Assembly (NCBI RefSeq): GCF_034314165.1
Contig: NZ_JAVIWK010000001.1
Location: 4,541,001 to 4,605,000, forward strand
DNA length: 64,000 nt
Reading direction: 5' to 3'
DNA from: Pseudomonas sp. Bout1
GTDB taxonomy: Bacteria > Pseudomonadota > Gammaproteobacteria > Pseudomonadales > Pseudomonadaceae
The notes under the pieces were generated by a model, which did no database searches, was not told the origin of the DNA, and saw only the letters and a list, made by a program, of their open reading frames with translations. This document shows positions 1 through 11,682 of this stretch, piece by piece. Position numbers and translations under genes: made by a program. How positions within the stretch are numbered: the stretch's first letter is position 1; the number at the start of each line of letters is the position of its first letter.

Positions 1-2
1 TG

Positions 3-515
3 AACTGCGCCGGCGCCTGGGCCAATACCGTGGCCGCACAATTTGGCGAGCCGGTGCCGATGACGTCGGCGCACCCGGCGATGCTGGTGACCGAGCCATT
101 GGCGGTAGTGATGGACGTGAGTACCGGCGTCGAAGGCGGCGGGATCTATGCGCGGCAGGTCGCCCGTGGCAATTGCATCCTGGGGGGCGGTCGCGGTTTT
201 GCGCTGGGCCCGCAACAGGCACGCCCGGGGCAAGCGGCGGTGCTGGAGATTCTGCGCAACGCCGGCGAGCTGTACCCGTTCCTCAAAGGTGCCCAGGCCA
301 TTCGCACCTGGAGCGGCACCGAAGGTTACCTACCCGACCACGAACCGGTGATCGGCGACAGCAGCACCCAACCCGGCCTGCTGCACGGTTTCGGCTTTGC
401 CGGCGCCGGGTTCCAGCTCGGCCCTGCGGTCGGTGAAGCCCTGGCAGAGATCGTCTGCGCGGGGACCAGCCGGCAACCCATCGAAGCGTTTTCCATCCGT
501 CGTTTCCAAGCCTGA
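3..515 (+). CDS. FAD-dependent amine/amino-acid oxidoreductase, C-terminal part (5' end outside window)
   Basis: The open frame enters from the left edge (first full codon at base 3) and ends at TGA 513-515, so only the C-terminal ~170 residues are present. The start NCAGAWAN is the conserved stretch of DAO-type (glycine/D-amino-acid oxidase) flavoproteins. The later GFGFAGAGFQLGPAVGEALAE is the FAD-binding segment near the C-terminus of this family. The family oxidises amines or amino acids to imines or keto acids with FAD. The substrate cannot be read from this fragment. It lies 10 bp upstream of a PotD-type binding protein on the same strand and probably forms one transcript with it, which suggests an imported amine as substrate. 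Confidence 0.8.
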   Translation, partial: NCAGAWANTVAAQFGEPVPMTSAHPAMLVTEPLAVVMDVSTGVEGGGIYARQVARGNCILGGGRGFALGPQQARPGQAAVLEILRNAGELYPFLKGAQAIRTWSGTEGYLPDHEPVIGDSSTQPGLLHGFGFAGAGFQLGPAVGEALAEIVCAGTSRQPIEAFSIRRFQA

Positions 516-525
516 GAGGAAGAAC

Positions 526-1563
526 ATGTCCATGATCAAACGTACTGCGCTGTCTTGCCTGTCCCTCGCCCTGTTGAGCACGGCGGCCCACGCCGCACCG
601 ACGCTGTACCTGGGCATGAACGGCGGCACCATGGAACGGGTCTACGCCGACAAGGTGCTGCCCGCCTTCGAGAAGGCCAACAACGTCAAGGTGGTGATCG
701 TGCCGGGCACCTCGTCGGACATCCTGGCCAAGGTGCAGGCCAACAAGGACAACCCGCAGATGCACGTGATGTTCCTCGACGACGGCATCATGTACCGCGC
801 CATCTCCATGGGGCTGTGCGAGAAGCTCACGCCTAACCCGACGCTGGATCAGATTCCGGCCAAGGCCAAAATCAAGGACGAAGCGGTTGCGGTGACGCTC
901 GGGGTGACTGGCTTGGGCTACAACGCCAAGATGTTCAAGGAAAAGGGTTGGGCTGCGCCGACGTCGTGGATGGACCTGGCAGACCCGCGGTTCAAGGACA
1001 AGGTGGTGTTCCAGTCCCTGGCCTCCTCGACGTTTGGGCTGCATGGGTTTTTGATGTTCAACCGGATTCAGGGGGGCAGCGAGACTAACGTGGAGCCGGG
1101 GTTCAAGGCGTGGCCGAAAACGGTTGGGCCTAACGTGCTGGAATATATTGCCAGTTCGGCGAAGATTTCCGAGATGGTGCAGACGGATGAGGCGGCGATC
1201 TTTCCGCTGACGCCGACGCAGGTGACCACGCAGCAGTTGTTGGGTGTGCCGATGGAGTATGCGCAGCCCAAAGAGGGCGCGGTGGTGTTGAACGTGGCGG
1301 AGTGTGTGATTGCACGCAATGACCAGCCGGAGTTGGCGCAGAAACTGGCGCAGTTCTTGTTGACCGCGCAAGCGCAGGCGCCTGCACTTGAGTTGGGGGA
1401 TCAGATTCCTTCGAACCCTACTACGCCGACGACTGACAAAACCCGAGCGCGGGTGGAGGCCATGAACAGTTATTTGCAGACGGCGATTTCGATTGACTGG
1501 GACCAGGTGAACCAGGCGCGGCCGGAGTGGAATGCGCGGTGGAGTCGGTCGATTGAGCGGTAG
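526..1563 (+). CDS. PotD-like ABC transporter periplasmic substrate-binding protein
   Basis: 345 aa. I take ATG 526 (MSMIKRTAL) because GAGAGGAAG lies just upstream and the N-terminus is then a clean Sec signal peptide cut after AHA. The mature protein begins APTLYLGMNGGT and has the fold signature of spermidine/putrescine-type solute-binding proteins: GTSSDILAKVQ near the N-terminus, then a central GVTGLGYNAK, then SWMDLADPRFKDKV. It would capture a polyamine-like or small organic cation in the periplasm and hand it to an ABC permease. No permease or ATPase gene is in the window. Co-directional with the flavin oxidase 10 bp upstream, suggesting uptake coupled to oxidation. The ligand is not determinable by eye. 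Confidence 0.82.
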   Translation: MSMIKRTALSCLSLALLSTAAHAAPTLYLGMNGGTMERVYADKVLPAFEKANNVKVVIVPGTSSDILAKVQANKDNPQMHVMFLDDGIMYRAISMGLCEKLTPNPTLDQIPAKAKIKDEAVAVTLGVTGLGYNAKMFKEKGWAAPTSWMDLADPRFKDKVVFQSLASSTFGLHGFLMFNRIQGGSETNVEPGFKAWPKTVGPNVLEYIASSAKISEMVQTDEAAIFPLTPTQVTTQQLLGVPMEYAQPKEGAVVLNVAECVIARNDQPELAQKLAQFLLTAQAQAPALELGDQIPSNPTTPTTDKTRARVEAMNSYLQTAISIDWDQVNQARPEWNARWSRSIER

Positions 1564-1573
1564 GGCTTTTGGT

Positions 1574-2727
1574 GTGTATATCCATTTTTGGGGTGATGGC
1601 TGGTATTGGTTCCGCTCTTACAGCGGGTCACTTTTGAAAGGAGCCCAAAAGTAACCAAAAGGCTCTTGCCCCACCACTCGGCACCTCGCCTAGGCTCGGT
1701 GTGCCCGAACGAAGGCATTACTCCGCGGGCCGCCGCGACGGGCCGTCCCTGCCCCGTCGCGGCTAAACCGGCGTCCTGCCGGTTTACCCGCTCCGTACTA
1801 CCTGCGTTCGGCCAGCGTGGTTGACGGGGCGCCTAAGATCAAGATCACAAGCAGATCAAGAACACAGCGGCCTACAGGCCGGCTTGAGTGTTAAAAGCAG
1901 CAGCAAAATCAACGGCCGGCACGGTTCAAATGTAGGAGCTGGCTTGCCTGCGATGCAGACGCCTCGGTGCATCAGATACACCCAGTTGATGCCATCGCCG
2001 GCAAGCCAGCTCCTACAGAAAAGCAGCTCTGCTTTCGCTTTGGCTTTTAACACTCAGGTCGGCTTTCCGGCCGGCTGAGTGTTGTAGATCGAAAGCAACG
2101 GCAACGGCGAAAGCGGGCACGGTCAATGTAGGAGCTGGCTTGCCTGCGATGGCATCGCCGCGGCGTGTCTGAAAGACCGAGTTGCCTGCATCGCCGGCAA
2201 GCCAGCTCCTACGCCTTGCTTTGGCTTTTAACACTCAGGTCGGCTTTCCGGCCGGCTGAGTGTTGTAGATCAAAAGCAACGGCAACGGCGAAAGCGGGCA
2301 CGGTCAATGTGGGAGCTGGCTTGCCTGCGATGGCATCGCCGCGGCGTGTCTGAAAGACCGAGTTGCCTGCATCGCCGGCAAGCCAGCTCCTACAGCTTTT
2401 GCCCTGGCTTTTAACACTCAGGTCGGCTTTCAGGCCGCCGTGCCCTTGATCTTGCTTGTGATCTTGATCTGACTGCCCCATTCAGCCCGAGGCCGAACGC
2501 AGGGATTGAGGAGCGGGTAAACCGGCAGGACGCCGGTTTAGCCGCGACGGGCCAGGGACGGGCCGTCGCGGCGGCCCGCGGAGCAATGCCTTCGTTCGGG
2601 CACACCGAGCCTAAGCGAGGTGCCGACAGGCGGGGCAGAGCCATTTTTTTACTTTGGGGCTTTTCCAAAGTGAGTCGCTGTAAAAGCGAAACCATAAACC
2701 GCCGTTACCGCAAAAACGGATATGTAC
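1574..2727. repeat. Large inverted repeat (arms about 300 bp) enclosing a REPIN array
   Basis: No credible gene lies between the stop at 1563 and the convergent stop at 2728. The left arm (about 1574-1900) and right arm (about 2400-2727, read in reverse) carry the same sequence in opposite orientation. Shared blocks include CGGTGTGCCCGAACGAAGGC, GCGGGCCGCCGCGACGG, CGCGGCTAAACCGGCGTCCT and GATCAAGATCACAAGCA. The outer ends are GTATATCC on the left and GGATATGTAC on the right. The same ends recur at 26757, 37428 and 51016. Arms are similar but not identical. A transcript from either side could fold into a very large hairpin, so the region may act as a bidirectional transcription stop between the two convergent genes. 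Confidence 0.75.
1931..2393. repeat. Three REPIN (paired inverted REP) units, partly in tandem with a 181-183 bp period
   Basis: Three hairpin units at about 1931-2017, 2127-2212 and 2309-2393. Each starts GTAGGAGCTGGCTTGCCTGC (or GTGGGAGC...) and ends with its inverse (GCCGGCAAGCCAGCTCCTAC). The second and third units lie in near-identical tandem copies: the phrase TGGCTTTTAACACTCAGGTC recurs at 2041, 2222 and 2405, periods of 181 and 183 bp. REPINs are dispersed in Pseudomonas genomes by RAYT transposases; no RAYT gene is in this window. They are not CRISPR repeats: units are palindromic and the spacer sequence is itself repeated. Confidence 0.85.
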
Positions 2728-5138
<2,411 letters not shown>

Positions 5139-5160
5139 TTATGTATTCACCCAGCCATTG

Positions 5161-5260
5161 CGTAGCAGCTGTCGAGCCCCGGCGAGGCTGCGTAGCGTTG
5201 TATCAGACACAATTGCGGTGGGCCCGACGCAGCCTCGCTAAGGCTCGACAGCTGCTACGG
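5161..5260. repeat. REP-type inverted repeat, CGTAGCAGCTGTCGAGCC family
   Basis: CGTAGCAGCTGTCGAGCC at 5161 pairs with GGCTCGACAGCTGCTACG ending at 5260. The inner arms GGCGAGGCTGCGT and ACGCAGCCTCGC also pair. It lies in the gap between two genes of one apparent operon (5111 and 5279). It could stabilise the upstream synthetase mRNA or reduce read-through into the binding protein. The same family recurs at 47753-47842. Confidence 0.85.
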
Positions 5261-5278
5261 GCAGGGTTGGACGTGTCG

Positions 5279-6637
5279 TCAGACACTCAGCAGCAGGAAC
5301 TCACGCTCCCAGGAGCTGATCACCCGCTTGAAATTCTCGTGTTCGGCGCGCTTTACCGCGACGTAGCCGCGCACAAACTTGTCCCCCAAATACTGTTTGA
5401 CGGTGTCGCACTCTTCCATGCGTGCCAGGGCGTCTTCGATGGTGATTGGCAGGCGCAGATTGCGGCGCTCGTAGGCACGGCCTTCTACCGGCGCGCTGGG
5501 CTCGACCTTTTCGATCATGCCGAGGTAGCCACACAGCAGGCTCGCGGCGATGGCCAGGTACGGGTTGGCATCGGCGCCCGGCAGGCGGTTTTCGACACGC
5601 ATGGCGTCGGGGCTGGAGCTCGGTACGCGCAGGCCGACGGTGCGGTTTTCTTCGCCCCACTCGACGTTGACCGGTGCCGAGGTGTCCGGCAGGAAGCGGC
5701 GAAACGAGTTCACGTTGGGCGCAAACATCGGCAGCAGCTTGGGGATGTACTTCTGCAAGCCACCAATGTGGTTGAGGAACAACTGGCTTTTGTTGCCGTG
5801 CTCATCCACAAACACCTGCTTGCCGGTGGCGATCTCCACCACGCTCTGGTGCAGGTGCATGGCGCTGCCGGGCTCGTCGGCCACGGGTTTGGCCATGAAG
5901 GTCGCGGCCACGTTGTGCTTGAGCGCGGCCTCACGCAAGGTGCGTTTGAACACCGTGATCTGGTCTGCGAGGTCGAGGGCATCGCCGTGGCGGAAGTTGA
6001 TTTCCATCTGCGCCGGGCCGTCTTCATGGATCAGTGTGTCGAGGTCCAGGCCCTGGGCTTCGCACCAGTCGTAGACGTCTTCGAACAGTGGGTCGAATTC
6101 GTTGGCGGCATCGATGGAGAACGATTGGCGGCCACTTTCCGCGCGGCCGGAACGGCCCAGCGGGGTCTTCAGCGGCAGGTCCGGGTCTTCGCAGCGCTGG
6201 GTCAGGTAGAACTCCATTTCCGGCGCGACAATCGGCTGCCAGCCTTGGTCGGTATACAGTTGCAGGACCTTTTTCAGCACGTTGCGCGGCGACAATTCGA
6301 TGGGGTTGCCCTGCTTGTCGAAGGTGTCGTGGATCACGATCGCGGTGGGCTCGATGGCCCATGGTATGACGTAGGTGGCGTTGGCCACCGGGCGGCAGAT
6401 CATGTCGATGTCGGCCGGGTCCAGCAGGTCGTAGTAGATATCGTCGTCGACAAAGTCCCCGGTTACCGTTTGCAGCAACACACTTTCCGGCAGGCGCATG
6501 CCTCGCTCATGCAGGAACTTGTTGGTGGGCGAAATCTTGCCGCGTGCGATGCCAGTCAAATCACTGATCACGCATTCGACTTCGGTAATCTTGTGTTCTT
6601 TCAGCCAGGCGGACAGCTGATCGAAGGGGGCGTTCAT
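5279..6637 (-). CDS. puuA: Gamma-glutamylpolyamine synthetase (glutamine synthetase family, PuuA/PauA/SpuI)
   Basis: 452 aa from ATG at 6637 (MNAPFDQLSAWLKEHK). The longer frame to 6691 adds 18 unconvincing residues, and GAGGT sits before the chosen start. Glutamine-synthetase fold: substrate/ATP blocks EMEFYLT, GPAQMEINFRHGDALDLADQ, HLHQSVV and the C-terminal ENRLPGADANPYLAIAASLLCG. It ligates glutamate to a polyamine amino group at the cost of ATP in the cytoplasm, the first step of the gamma-glutamylation route. The absence of long glutamine synthetase adenylylation/activation features and the company of a PotF-like protein and a PuuB-like oxidase favour this over GlnA. Divergent from an AraC regulator. 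Confidence 0.88.
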   Translation of the reverse strand: MNAPFDQLSAWLKEHKITEVECVISDLTGIARGKISPTNKFLHERGMRLPESVLLQTVTGDFVDDDIYYDLLDPADIDMICRPVANATYVIPWAIEPTAIVIHDTFDKQGNPIELSPRNVLKKVLQLYTDQGWQPIVAPEMEFYLTQRCEDPDLPLKTPLGRSGRAESGRQSFSIDAANEFDPLFEDVYDWCEAQGLDLDTLIHEDGPAQMEINFRHGDALDLADQITVFKRTLREAALKHNVAATFMAKPVADEPGSAMHLHQSVVEIATGKQVFVDEHGNKSQLFLNHIGGLQKYIPKLLPMFAPNVNSFRRFLPDTSAPVNVEWGEENRTVGLRVPSSSPDAMRVENRLPGADANPYLAIAASLLCGYLGMIEKVEPSAPVEGRAYERRNLRLPITIEDALARMEECDTVKQYLGDKFVRGYVAVKRAEHENFKRVISSWEREFLLLSV

Positions 6638-6778
6638 AAGGACCTCGTCATGGGTTGGATGATGCGCCGGCGGGCTTCCCTCGCGGCGCATTGAGGTCTA
6701 TCTTGGGCCAGCCGTCCAACGGCATCTATCCACTTTGCGCCAACCACAACGCACCAATAGAGTGCGCCCAGGTTACCC

Positions 6779-7681
6779 ATGACACAGGCAACAGCTTTGC
6801 GCGTACAGGCCTTCACCACCGGTGATGTGGCCGCTCAATGCAGTGCGACACCCGGTTGGGTGCAGCAGTACCAGCAGATGTCCCCGGGGCATTTTGCCGG
6901 GCAGATTCGCTACCTCGACCTGCAAGGCGTGGAGGTATACGAAGAGCAGATGAACACCCGGGTGGAGCAAAATTTCAACGCGCCGCCGGGCTCGCTGGCG
7001 TTCTGTTTTGATGGCAGCGACAACGCGCTGTATGTGCTCAATGGCGAGAGCCGCAACACTTGGATCACCCCGGAAAACTACCGCGAAGTGGCGGTGGTGT
7101 TCGGTCCGCAGTTCGTGCAGCGCCATGGGCTGGATGTAGCGAACCTGGAGGGGTTGTTCATGGCCCCGCTCAACTCCCTGCAAAACGCGTTGTTCAGCCG
7201 CTGGCTCAGCGGCACGCTGACACGGCTGTCGGCGACGTTCGACCCGCCCAGTCGTGATGCCCTCACCCAGCAGCTGCTGGACGATTGCCTGTTCATCCTC
7301 GACAACGCGTGCGTGTGTCTGGACCAGGGTTCATGGCAACGGCGTACCGAGGCGCGAATCATCATGGCGCGCATTGGCGAATGGGCAGCGGATAGGCCGG
7401 ATGAAACCGTCAACCTGCTGGAACTGGCGCGCATTGCCGGGGTGCCGTTGCGCCAGTTGCAGCATGGGTTCAAGACGTATACCGGAATGAGCCCGGCGCA
7501 GTGGTTGAGGCTGCGCCGGTTGAACAGTGCACGGCGCGAGTTGTTGAATCCGCCGTCAGTGGAAACCACCGTGGCCGAGGTGGCGATGAACTGGTCGTTC
7601 TGGCATCTGGGACGGTTTTCCAACAGTTATCGGGCGTTGTTTCAGGAGTTGCCGAGCGAGACCCTCAAACGCCACAAATAA
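6779..7681 (+). CDS. AraC-family transcriptional regulator
   Basis: 300 aa. The C-terminal ~100 residues form the double helix-turn-helix of AraC proteins: TVNLLELARIAGVPLRQLQHGFKTYTGMSPAQWLRLRRLNSARREL, then VAEVAMNWSFWHLGRFSNSYRALFQELPSETLK. The N-terminal ~190 residues are a ligand or dimerisation region I cannot assign. It is transcribed divergently from the gamma-glutamylpolyamine synthetase with a 141-bp shared upstream region, so it is the likely regulator of the polyamine genes. The effector is unknown. Start ATG 6779 has weak ribosome-site support. Confidence 0.85.
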   Translation: MTQATALRVQAFTTGDVAAQCSATPGWVQQYQQMSPGHFAGQIRYLDLQGVEVYEEQMNTRVEQNFNAPPGSLAFCFDGSDNALYVLNGESRNTWITPENYREVAVVFGPQFVQRHGLDVANLEGLFMAPLNSLQNALFSRWLSGTLTRLSATFDPPSRDALTQQLLDDCLFILDNACVCLDQGSWQRRTEARIIMARIGEWAADRPDETVNLLELARIAGVPLRQLQHGFKTYTGMSPAQWLRLRRLNSARRELLNPPSVETTVAEVAMNWSFWHLGRFSNSYRALFQELPSETLKRHK

Positions 7682-7862
7682 ATGTAGGCACCCGCCCCCA
7701 CAGTTTGACCGCGTGATTCAGCCATTTCAGCGGTACCGAATCCGGCCCCGCCAGGTACGACACCCGCGGCGTCTCAAAGCGAACCATTCTCGAAAACTTG
7801 TAAAACGCCGCCGTTATGCCTAGCTTATGCGCCCTCCGCTCTGCGCTCTCAGGCCTTCCCCC

Positions 7863-10007
7863 ATGGTTTTGCGTCTTCGCCCCGCTGTTCGTTCACATTT
7901 CGCCCTTGGCTTGTTACTCAGCGCAGGTATTGGTAGCAGCCAGGCGGCTGACATTGAATTGCCGCAGGTGAAGGTCCAGGGCCAGGATGAGTCCGGCTAT
8001 AACAGCGATACCGCCTCAGTGGGCGGGTTCAATGAGGCGCCGTTGCTTGATACACCGGCCTCGATCGCGGTGTTCAACGAGTCGCTGATCAAGGACCAAC
8101 AGGCTCGCTTGCTCAGCGAGGTGCTGCGTAATGACGCCTCGGTGGGCGACAGCTACGCGCCTGTCGGCTACTACGAAAACTTCGTGGTACGCGGCTTCTC
8201 GCTGAATGCCGCCAGCAGCTACAAGATCAACGGCCGCACCATCACCGGCGAGCAGAACGTACCCCTGGAAAACAAGCAACGCGTGGAGTTGCTCAAGGGC
8301 TTGTCGGGTATGCAAAGCGGGATTTCCGAACCCAGCGGCGTGATCAATTACGTGACCAAGCGCCCGGAGGATGTGCGCTCGGTGACGGTGTCCACCGATG
8401 ATCGCGGCAGCGGTTACCTGGCTACCGATGTAGGCGGTTGGTTTGGCAGCGAGCAACAGTTCGGCCTGCGAGCCAACGTGGCCCATGAAGACCTCAATTC
8501 CTATGTCGAACATGCCAACGGCCACCGGGATTTCCTGTCCCTGGCGTTCGACTGGAACATCAGCCCCGATGCGGTTTTACAGTTGGATGCCGAGTATCAG
8601 AACAAGCAGCAGCGCTCGGTGCCGGGTTACCAGTTGTTGGGCGGGACCGAAGTGCCGCACAACGCATCGCCAAAAAAACTGCTGGGGCACCAGAGCGGCG
8701 CGAACCAGGTGGGCATTGATTCGCTGAACCTCAATGGCAAGTTTGAATACCGCTTCAGTGACCAGTGGAAAGGCAGCGTGAGCGCAGCGCGCAGCAAGGT
8801 GGTGATTGATGATTACAGTTCGTTTGCGTGGGGTGGCGACACTGCCGGCAACGGTAATTACTTCAGCCCGGAAGGCGACTACGGCATCTACGACTTCCGC
8901 AGCCCGGATGACACCCGCCGCGATGATGAAATCCAGGCCGCGATGACCGGGTTATTCAACACCGGTGGGCTGGGGCATGAGCTGACCTTTGGCACCAGCG
9001 CGTTCCGCCGAATCGTGGACAACCGTGAGCCAATCAATGAATGGGTCGGCACGGGCAACATCAACCAGGAACCGGAAAATTTCCCACGCTACGAGGGCGA
9101 ACTCAATCCCAGCCACCGTCGCCTGGATAGCCGCCAATACGGCCTGTTCCTGACTGACACCCTAAGCTTCAACGAACAATGGCAGGCCGTGCTGGGTGGC
9201 CGTGAAGTACGCCTGGACGAGCGCGCCTACGATACCAACGGCGATGAAGCGCGCCATACCCAGCAATACGTGTTCCTGCCCCAGGCTGCGCTGATCTACA
9301 AGCCGATCGAAAACCTGTCGCTGTACACCAGCTACAGCAAAGGCCTGTCCTTGGGCGGCACGGCCCCGTGGTATGCCCTTAACAACCTTGACACCCTCGC
9401 CCCCACTGTCTCCCGCCAGATCGAAGCCGGCGTCAAATACGACTGGCACCGCATCAGCTTTGCCGCCGCGATCTTCCAGACGCGCCAAGCCTATCAATAC
9501 GCCAAGCCGGATGACGGCGGCGACTACACCTACGTACAACAAGGCGACCAGAAAAACACCGGCCTGGAACTGTCTGCCAATGGCTGGGCCACCCAGCGCT
9601 TGCAGATTGCTGCCAGCGTCGCGGCGATTCGCGCACGGGTGACGGGCAGCGGCACTCCGGACTACGAAGGCCATCAGGCGATCAACGTGCCGAAGCTTCG
9701 CGCGAGTGTGTATGCCGACTACGCCCTGCCCTGGGTCGATGGCCTGGCGTTGCTGGGCGGCGTGCAATACAGCGCCAGCAAGTACGCCAATCGCACGGGG
9801 GACGTGGAGGTGGGCGACTACGCGATCGTCAATGTCGGCAGCCGCTACACCACCAGGCTCGATGGCTATGAAACGGTGTTGCGCCTGAGCGTCGACAACC
9901 TGTTCGACAAGCGTTACTGGCGCGACACCGGCGAATACCTGGGCGATGACTACCTGTTCCAGGGCGCACCGTTGACCGCACGCTTGAGTGCAACGGTTAA
10001 CTTCTAG
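7863..10007 (+). CDS. TonB-dependent siderophore receptor
   Basis: 714 aa from ATG 7863, which places a normal signal peptide (MVLRLRP to SSQA) at the N-terminus. An in-frame ATG at 7827 would add 12 residues; neither start has a strong ribosome site. After the signal come the plug domain (TPASIAVFNESLIKDQQARLLSEVLRNDASV, then ENFVVRGFSL and PSGVINYVTKRP) and the 22-strand barrel. The protein ends ...SATVNF with terminal Phe, as outer-membrane barrels do. There is no N-terminal STN signalling domain, so it is a plain transporter rather than a transducer. It imports a ferric siderophore using TonB energy. I saw no clear Fur box in the 180 bp upstream, and no siderophore biosynthesis gene is adjacent. 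Ligand unknown. Confidence 0.9.
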   Translation: MVLRLRPAVRSHFALGLLLSAGIGSSQAADIELPQVKVQGQDESGYNSDTASVGGFNEAPLLDTPASIAVFNESLIKDQQARLLSEVLRNDASVGDSYAPVGYYENFVVRGFSLNAASSYKINGRTITGEQNVPLENKQRVELLKGLSGMQSGISEPSGVINYVTKRPEDVRSVTVSTDDRGSGYLATDVGGWFGSEQQFGLRANVAHEDLNSYVEHANGHRDFLSLAFDWNISPDAVLQLDAEYQNKQQRSVPGYQLLGGTEVPHNASPKKLLGHQSGANQVGIDSLNLNGKFEYRFSDQWKGSVSAARSKVVIDDYSSFAWGGDTAGNGNYFSPEGDYGIYDFRSPDDTRRDDEIQAAMTGLFNTGGLGHELTFGTSAFRRIVDNREPINEWVGTGNINQEPENFPRYEGELNPSHRRLDSRQYGLFLTDTLSFNEQWQAVLGGREVRLDERAYDTNGDEARHTQQYVFLPQAALIYKPIENLSLYTSYSKGLSLGGTAPWYALNNLDTLAPTVSRQIEAGVKYDWHRISFAAAIFQTRQAYQYAKPDDGGDYTYVQQGDQKNTGLELSANGWATQRLQIAASVAAIRARVTGSGTPDYEGHQAINVPKLRASVYADYALPWVDGLALLGGVQYSASKYANRTGDVEVGDYAIVNVGSRYTTRLDGYETVLRLSVDNLFDKRYWRDTGEYLGDDYLFQGAPLTARLSATVNF

Positions 10008-10029
10008 AGCGCCTGGAGACTGCTGCGCA

Positions 10030-10048
10030 GCGGGAGCAAGCCTCCCGC
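10030..10048. terminator. Hairpin between convergent genes
   Basis: GCGGGAG at 10030-10036 pairs with CTCCCGC at 10042-10048 around a 5-nt loop. It lies between the receptor stop (10007) and the convergent AhpD-like stop (10067). There is no T-run, so it may be a weak bidirectional terminator or a decayed REP half. Confidence 0.45.
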
Positions 10049-10066
10049 CCCACCGGCTCTGCGTTG

Positions 10067-10504
10067 TTACTTAGGCATCTTGCGAAATCCCACTGCCAAA
10101 CGGTTCCAACTGTTGATGGTGGCAATCGCCACGCTCAGGTCGACTTGCTCCTGGGCGCTGAAATGCGCGGCCAGTTCGGTGAAATCTTCATCCGGCGCGT
10201 GCGTCTGGCTGACCAGTGTCAGGCTTTCAGCCCAGGCCAGCGCAGCGCGCTCACGCGGGGTGAAGAACGGCGTTTCACGCCAGGCCGACACGGTGTACAG
10301 GCGGCGCTCGGTCTCGCCACCCTTGCGGGCGTCGGCGGTGTGCATGTCGAGGCAGAAGGCGCAGCCGTTGATCTGCGATACGCGCAGGCGCACCAGTTCC
10401 AGCAGGGGCAGTTCGATGGACAGTTTGCCGACGGCGGCCTCCAGGGCGAGCATGGCTTTCATGGCGTCAGGGGAGGCGGTGTAGAAGTCGGTACGGGTTT
10501 GCAT
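10067..10504 (-). CDS. AhpD-like alkylhydroperoxidase / carboxymuconolactone decarboxylase family protein
   Basis: 145 aa from ATG 10504 (MQTRTDFYTASPDAMKAM), preceded by GGAG; the longer reading frame to 10573 has no such support. The family motif is CAFCLDMH: Cys48, Cys51 and His55, the redox cysteine pair and proton-relay histidine of AhpD-type peroxidases. An all-helical CMD domain fills the whole chain. It probably reduces peroxides or acts as a thiol oxidoreductase in the cytoplasm. It lies between the siderophore receptor (convergent) and the catalase gene (same strand, 95 bp apart), so a role in oxidative stress is reasonable. The exact substrate is not known. Confidence 0.85.
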   Translation of the reverse strand: MQTRTDFYTASPDAMKAMLALEAAVGKLSIELPLLELVRLRVSQINGCAFCLDMHTADARKGGETERRLYTVSAWRETPFFTPRERAALAWAESLTLVSQTHAPDEDFTELAAHFSAQEQVDLSVAIATINSWNRLAVGFRKMPK

Positions 10505-10599
10505 GGTAGTACTCCAGAACAGTGGGGATTGGTGTCTAGAGTAGTGAGCAGTTGGCGTGGGGCAAATAGCCAATCCGGGGGAAGATCAGGTAGCCAATC

Positions 10600-11631
10600 T
10601 CAGTGCCCGGCCTGTTCCTCGACGCGGCGCTTGTGGGACTCGGCATACGCGGCTTCGCGTGCCAGCAGCAGCGGGTCATCGGACGGTTCGATCCCGGCGG
10701 GCAGTTCCAGGGGATTAAAGTCGATGTCACGGCAGGCACCGTCGATCTGCGGTTGTTGCCGGTCGATCACCAACACGCCCGCGTCGATCTGCCGTCGCTG
10801 TTCTTCGGGCCAACGCAGGGTGGCGTCGGTGGTGGAATCCCCGGGCCCGGCCAGGGTGATCATGAGGTGCCAGCGCGCTGGCGACCGCGCCACTCGGTTG
10901 GCAAAACCAAACGCGAGAAAATCCGGGTCACTGGCCTCTTGCGCAGTCATTGATGTGTAAGGCGTCTGCGGCACCATGCTCCAGCGCACAAACCGCACCT
11001 GGCCCTGGGCATCGGTCATGCGAAACGCATTCACGCTATAGAACGCGGTGTTGTCGAACCCGGATGATGCTGGATGGTCTGCCAGCCAGGCTTCGAATGG
11101 TTGAATCTCGGGATGCGCCTTTTTGAACGCGTGCATTTTCTGCGGGTCGGGGCCGCTGGCGCCGTACTCCGGCATCGAGGCCCGCAGTTGTTCATAGAGA
11201 CCCTCGGGCGTGTTGACCGGGAACACTGGCACCGAATTCATCGCGGTGTACCAGGTTTGGCCATCGGTGCCGGTGAGGCTCAAGGCCATGCTGCGGATCA
11301 TGCCGTGGGCATCGGCCTGGGCCGGGTCGCCACCGGCCGCCGACAACCGGCCGATTACCGGCACGCTGCCGCGCTGTAACACCACGGCGCTGGAGATTTC
11401 TACAGCACTACCACTGCCTTCAAACCTGCCCGTGATGCACAGGCCCTTGGCGTGGTTGCGCCGAAATCCTGGATGAGCCCCACCGGAGGCCGCTTCCATC
11501 TCATCGACGATTTGTGCCGCAGTAGGGGACGGGGAAAGTGCCCAGGCCAGCCAACCCGCGTGATAACCCCAGGTACCGAGGGCAAGGGTGACAGCTGCAA
11601 GGGGGAAAATCAGACGATGGGGCTTTTTCAT
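10600..11631 (-). CDS. Catalase-related peroxidase (SrpA-like), membrane-anchored or exported
   Basis: 343 aa from ATG 11631 (MKKPHRLIF), preceded by AGGTAG. An N-terminal hydrophobic segment (about residues 8-30) would export or anchor it. The heme-enzyme signature is FRRNHAKGLCITGRF, with His60 as the distal histidine. The C-terminal DDPLLLAREAAY gives the R-x-x-x-Y proximal heme-tyrosine motif. The length fits the short catalase-related peroxidases rather than ~480-residue true catalases. It would use peroxides with an organic donor in the periplasm. It sits 51 bp downstream of the anti-sigma gene, so it is probably the target of the ECF unit. Confidence 0.85.
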   Translation of the reverse strand: MKKPHRLIFPLAAVTLALGTWGYHAGWLAWALSPSPTAAQIVDEMEAASGGAHPGFRRNHAKGLCITGRFEGSGSAVEISSAVVLQRGSVPVIGRLSAAGGDPAQADAHGMIRSMALSLTGTDGQTWYTAMNSVPVFPVNTPEGLYEQLRASMPEYGASGPDPQKMHAFKKAHPEIQPFEAWLADHPASSGFDNTAFYSVNAFRMTDAQGQVRFVRWSMVPQTPYTSMTAQEASDPDFLAFGFANRVARSPARWHLMITLAGPGDSTTDATLRWPEEQRRQIDAGVLVIDRQQPQIDGACRDIDFNPLELPAGIEPSDDPLLLAREAAYAESHKRRVEEQAGH

Positions 11632-11682
11632 CAAACTACCTGGAATCGCAGCATTGGGATCCAATGCCCGATCCCGGTACTG

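Noticed and set aside
1931..2393. Possible CRISPR array
   Set aside because: Units are palindromic REPINs, only three, and the intervening sequence is itself repeated; no cas gene.
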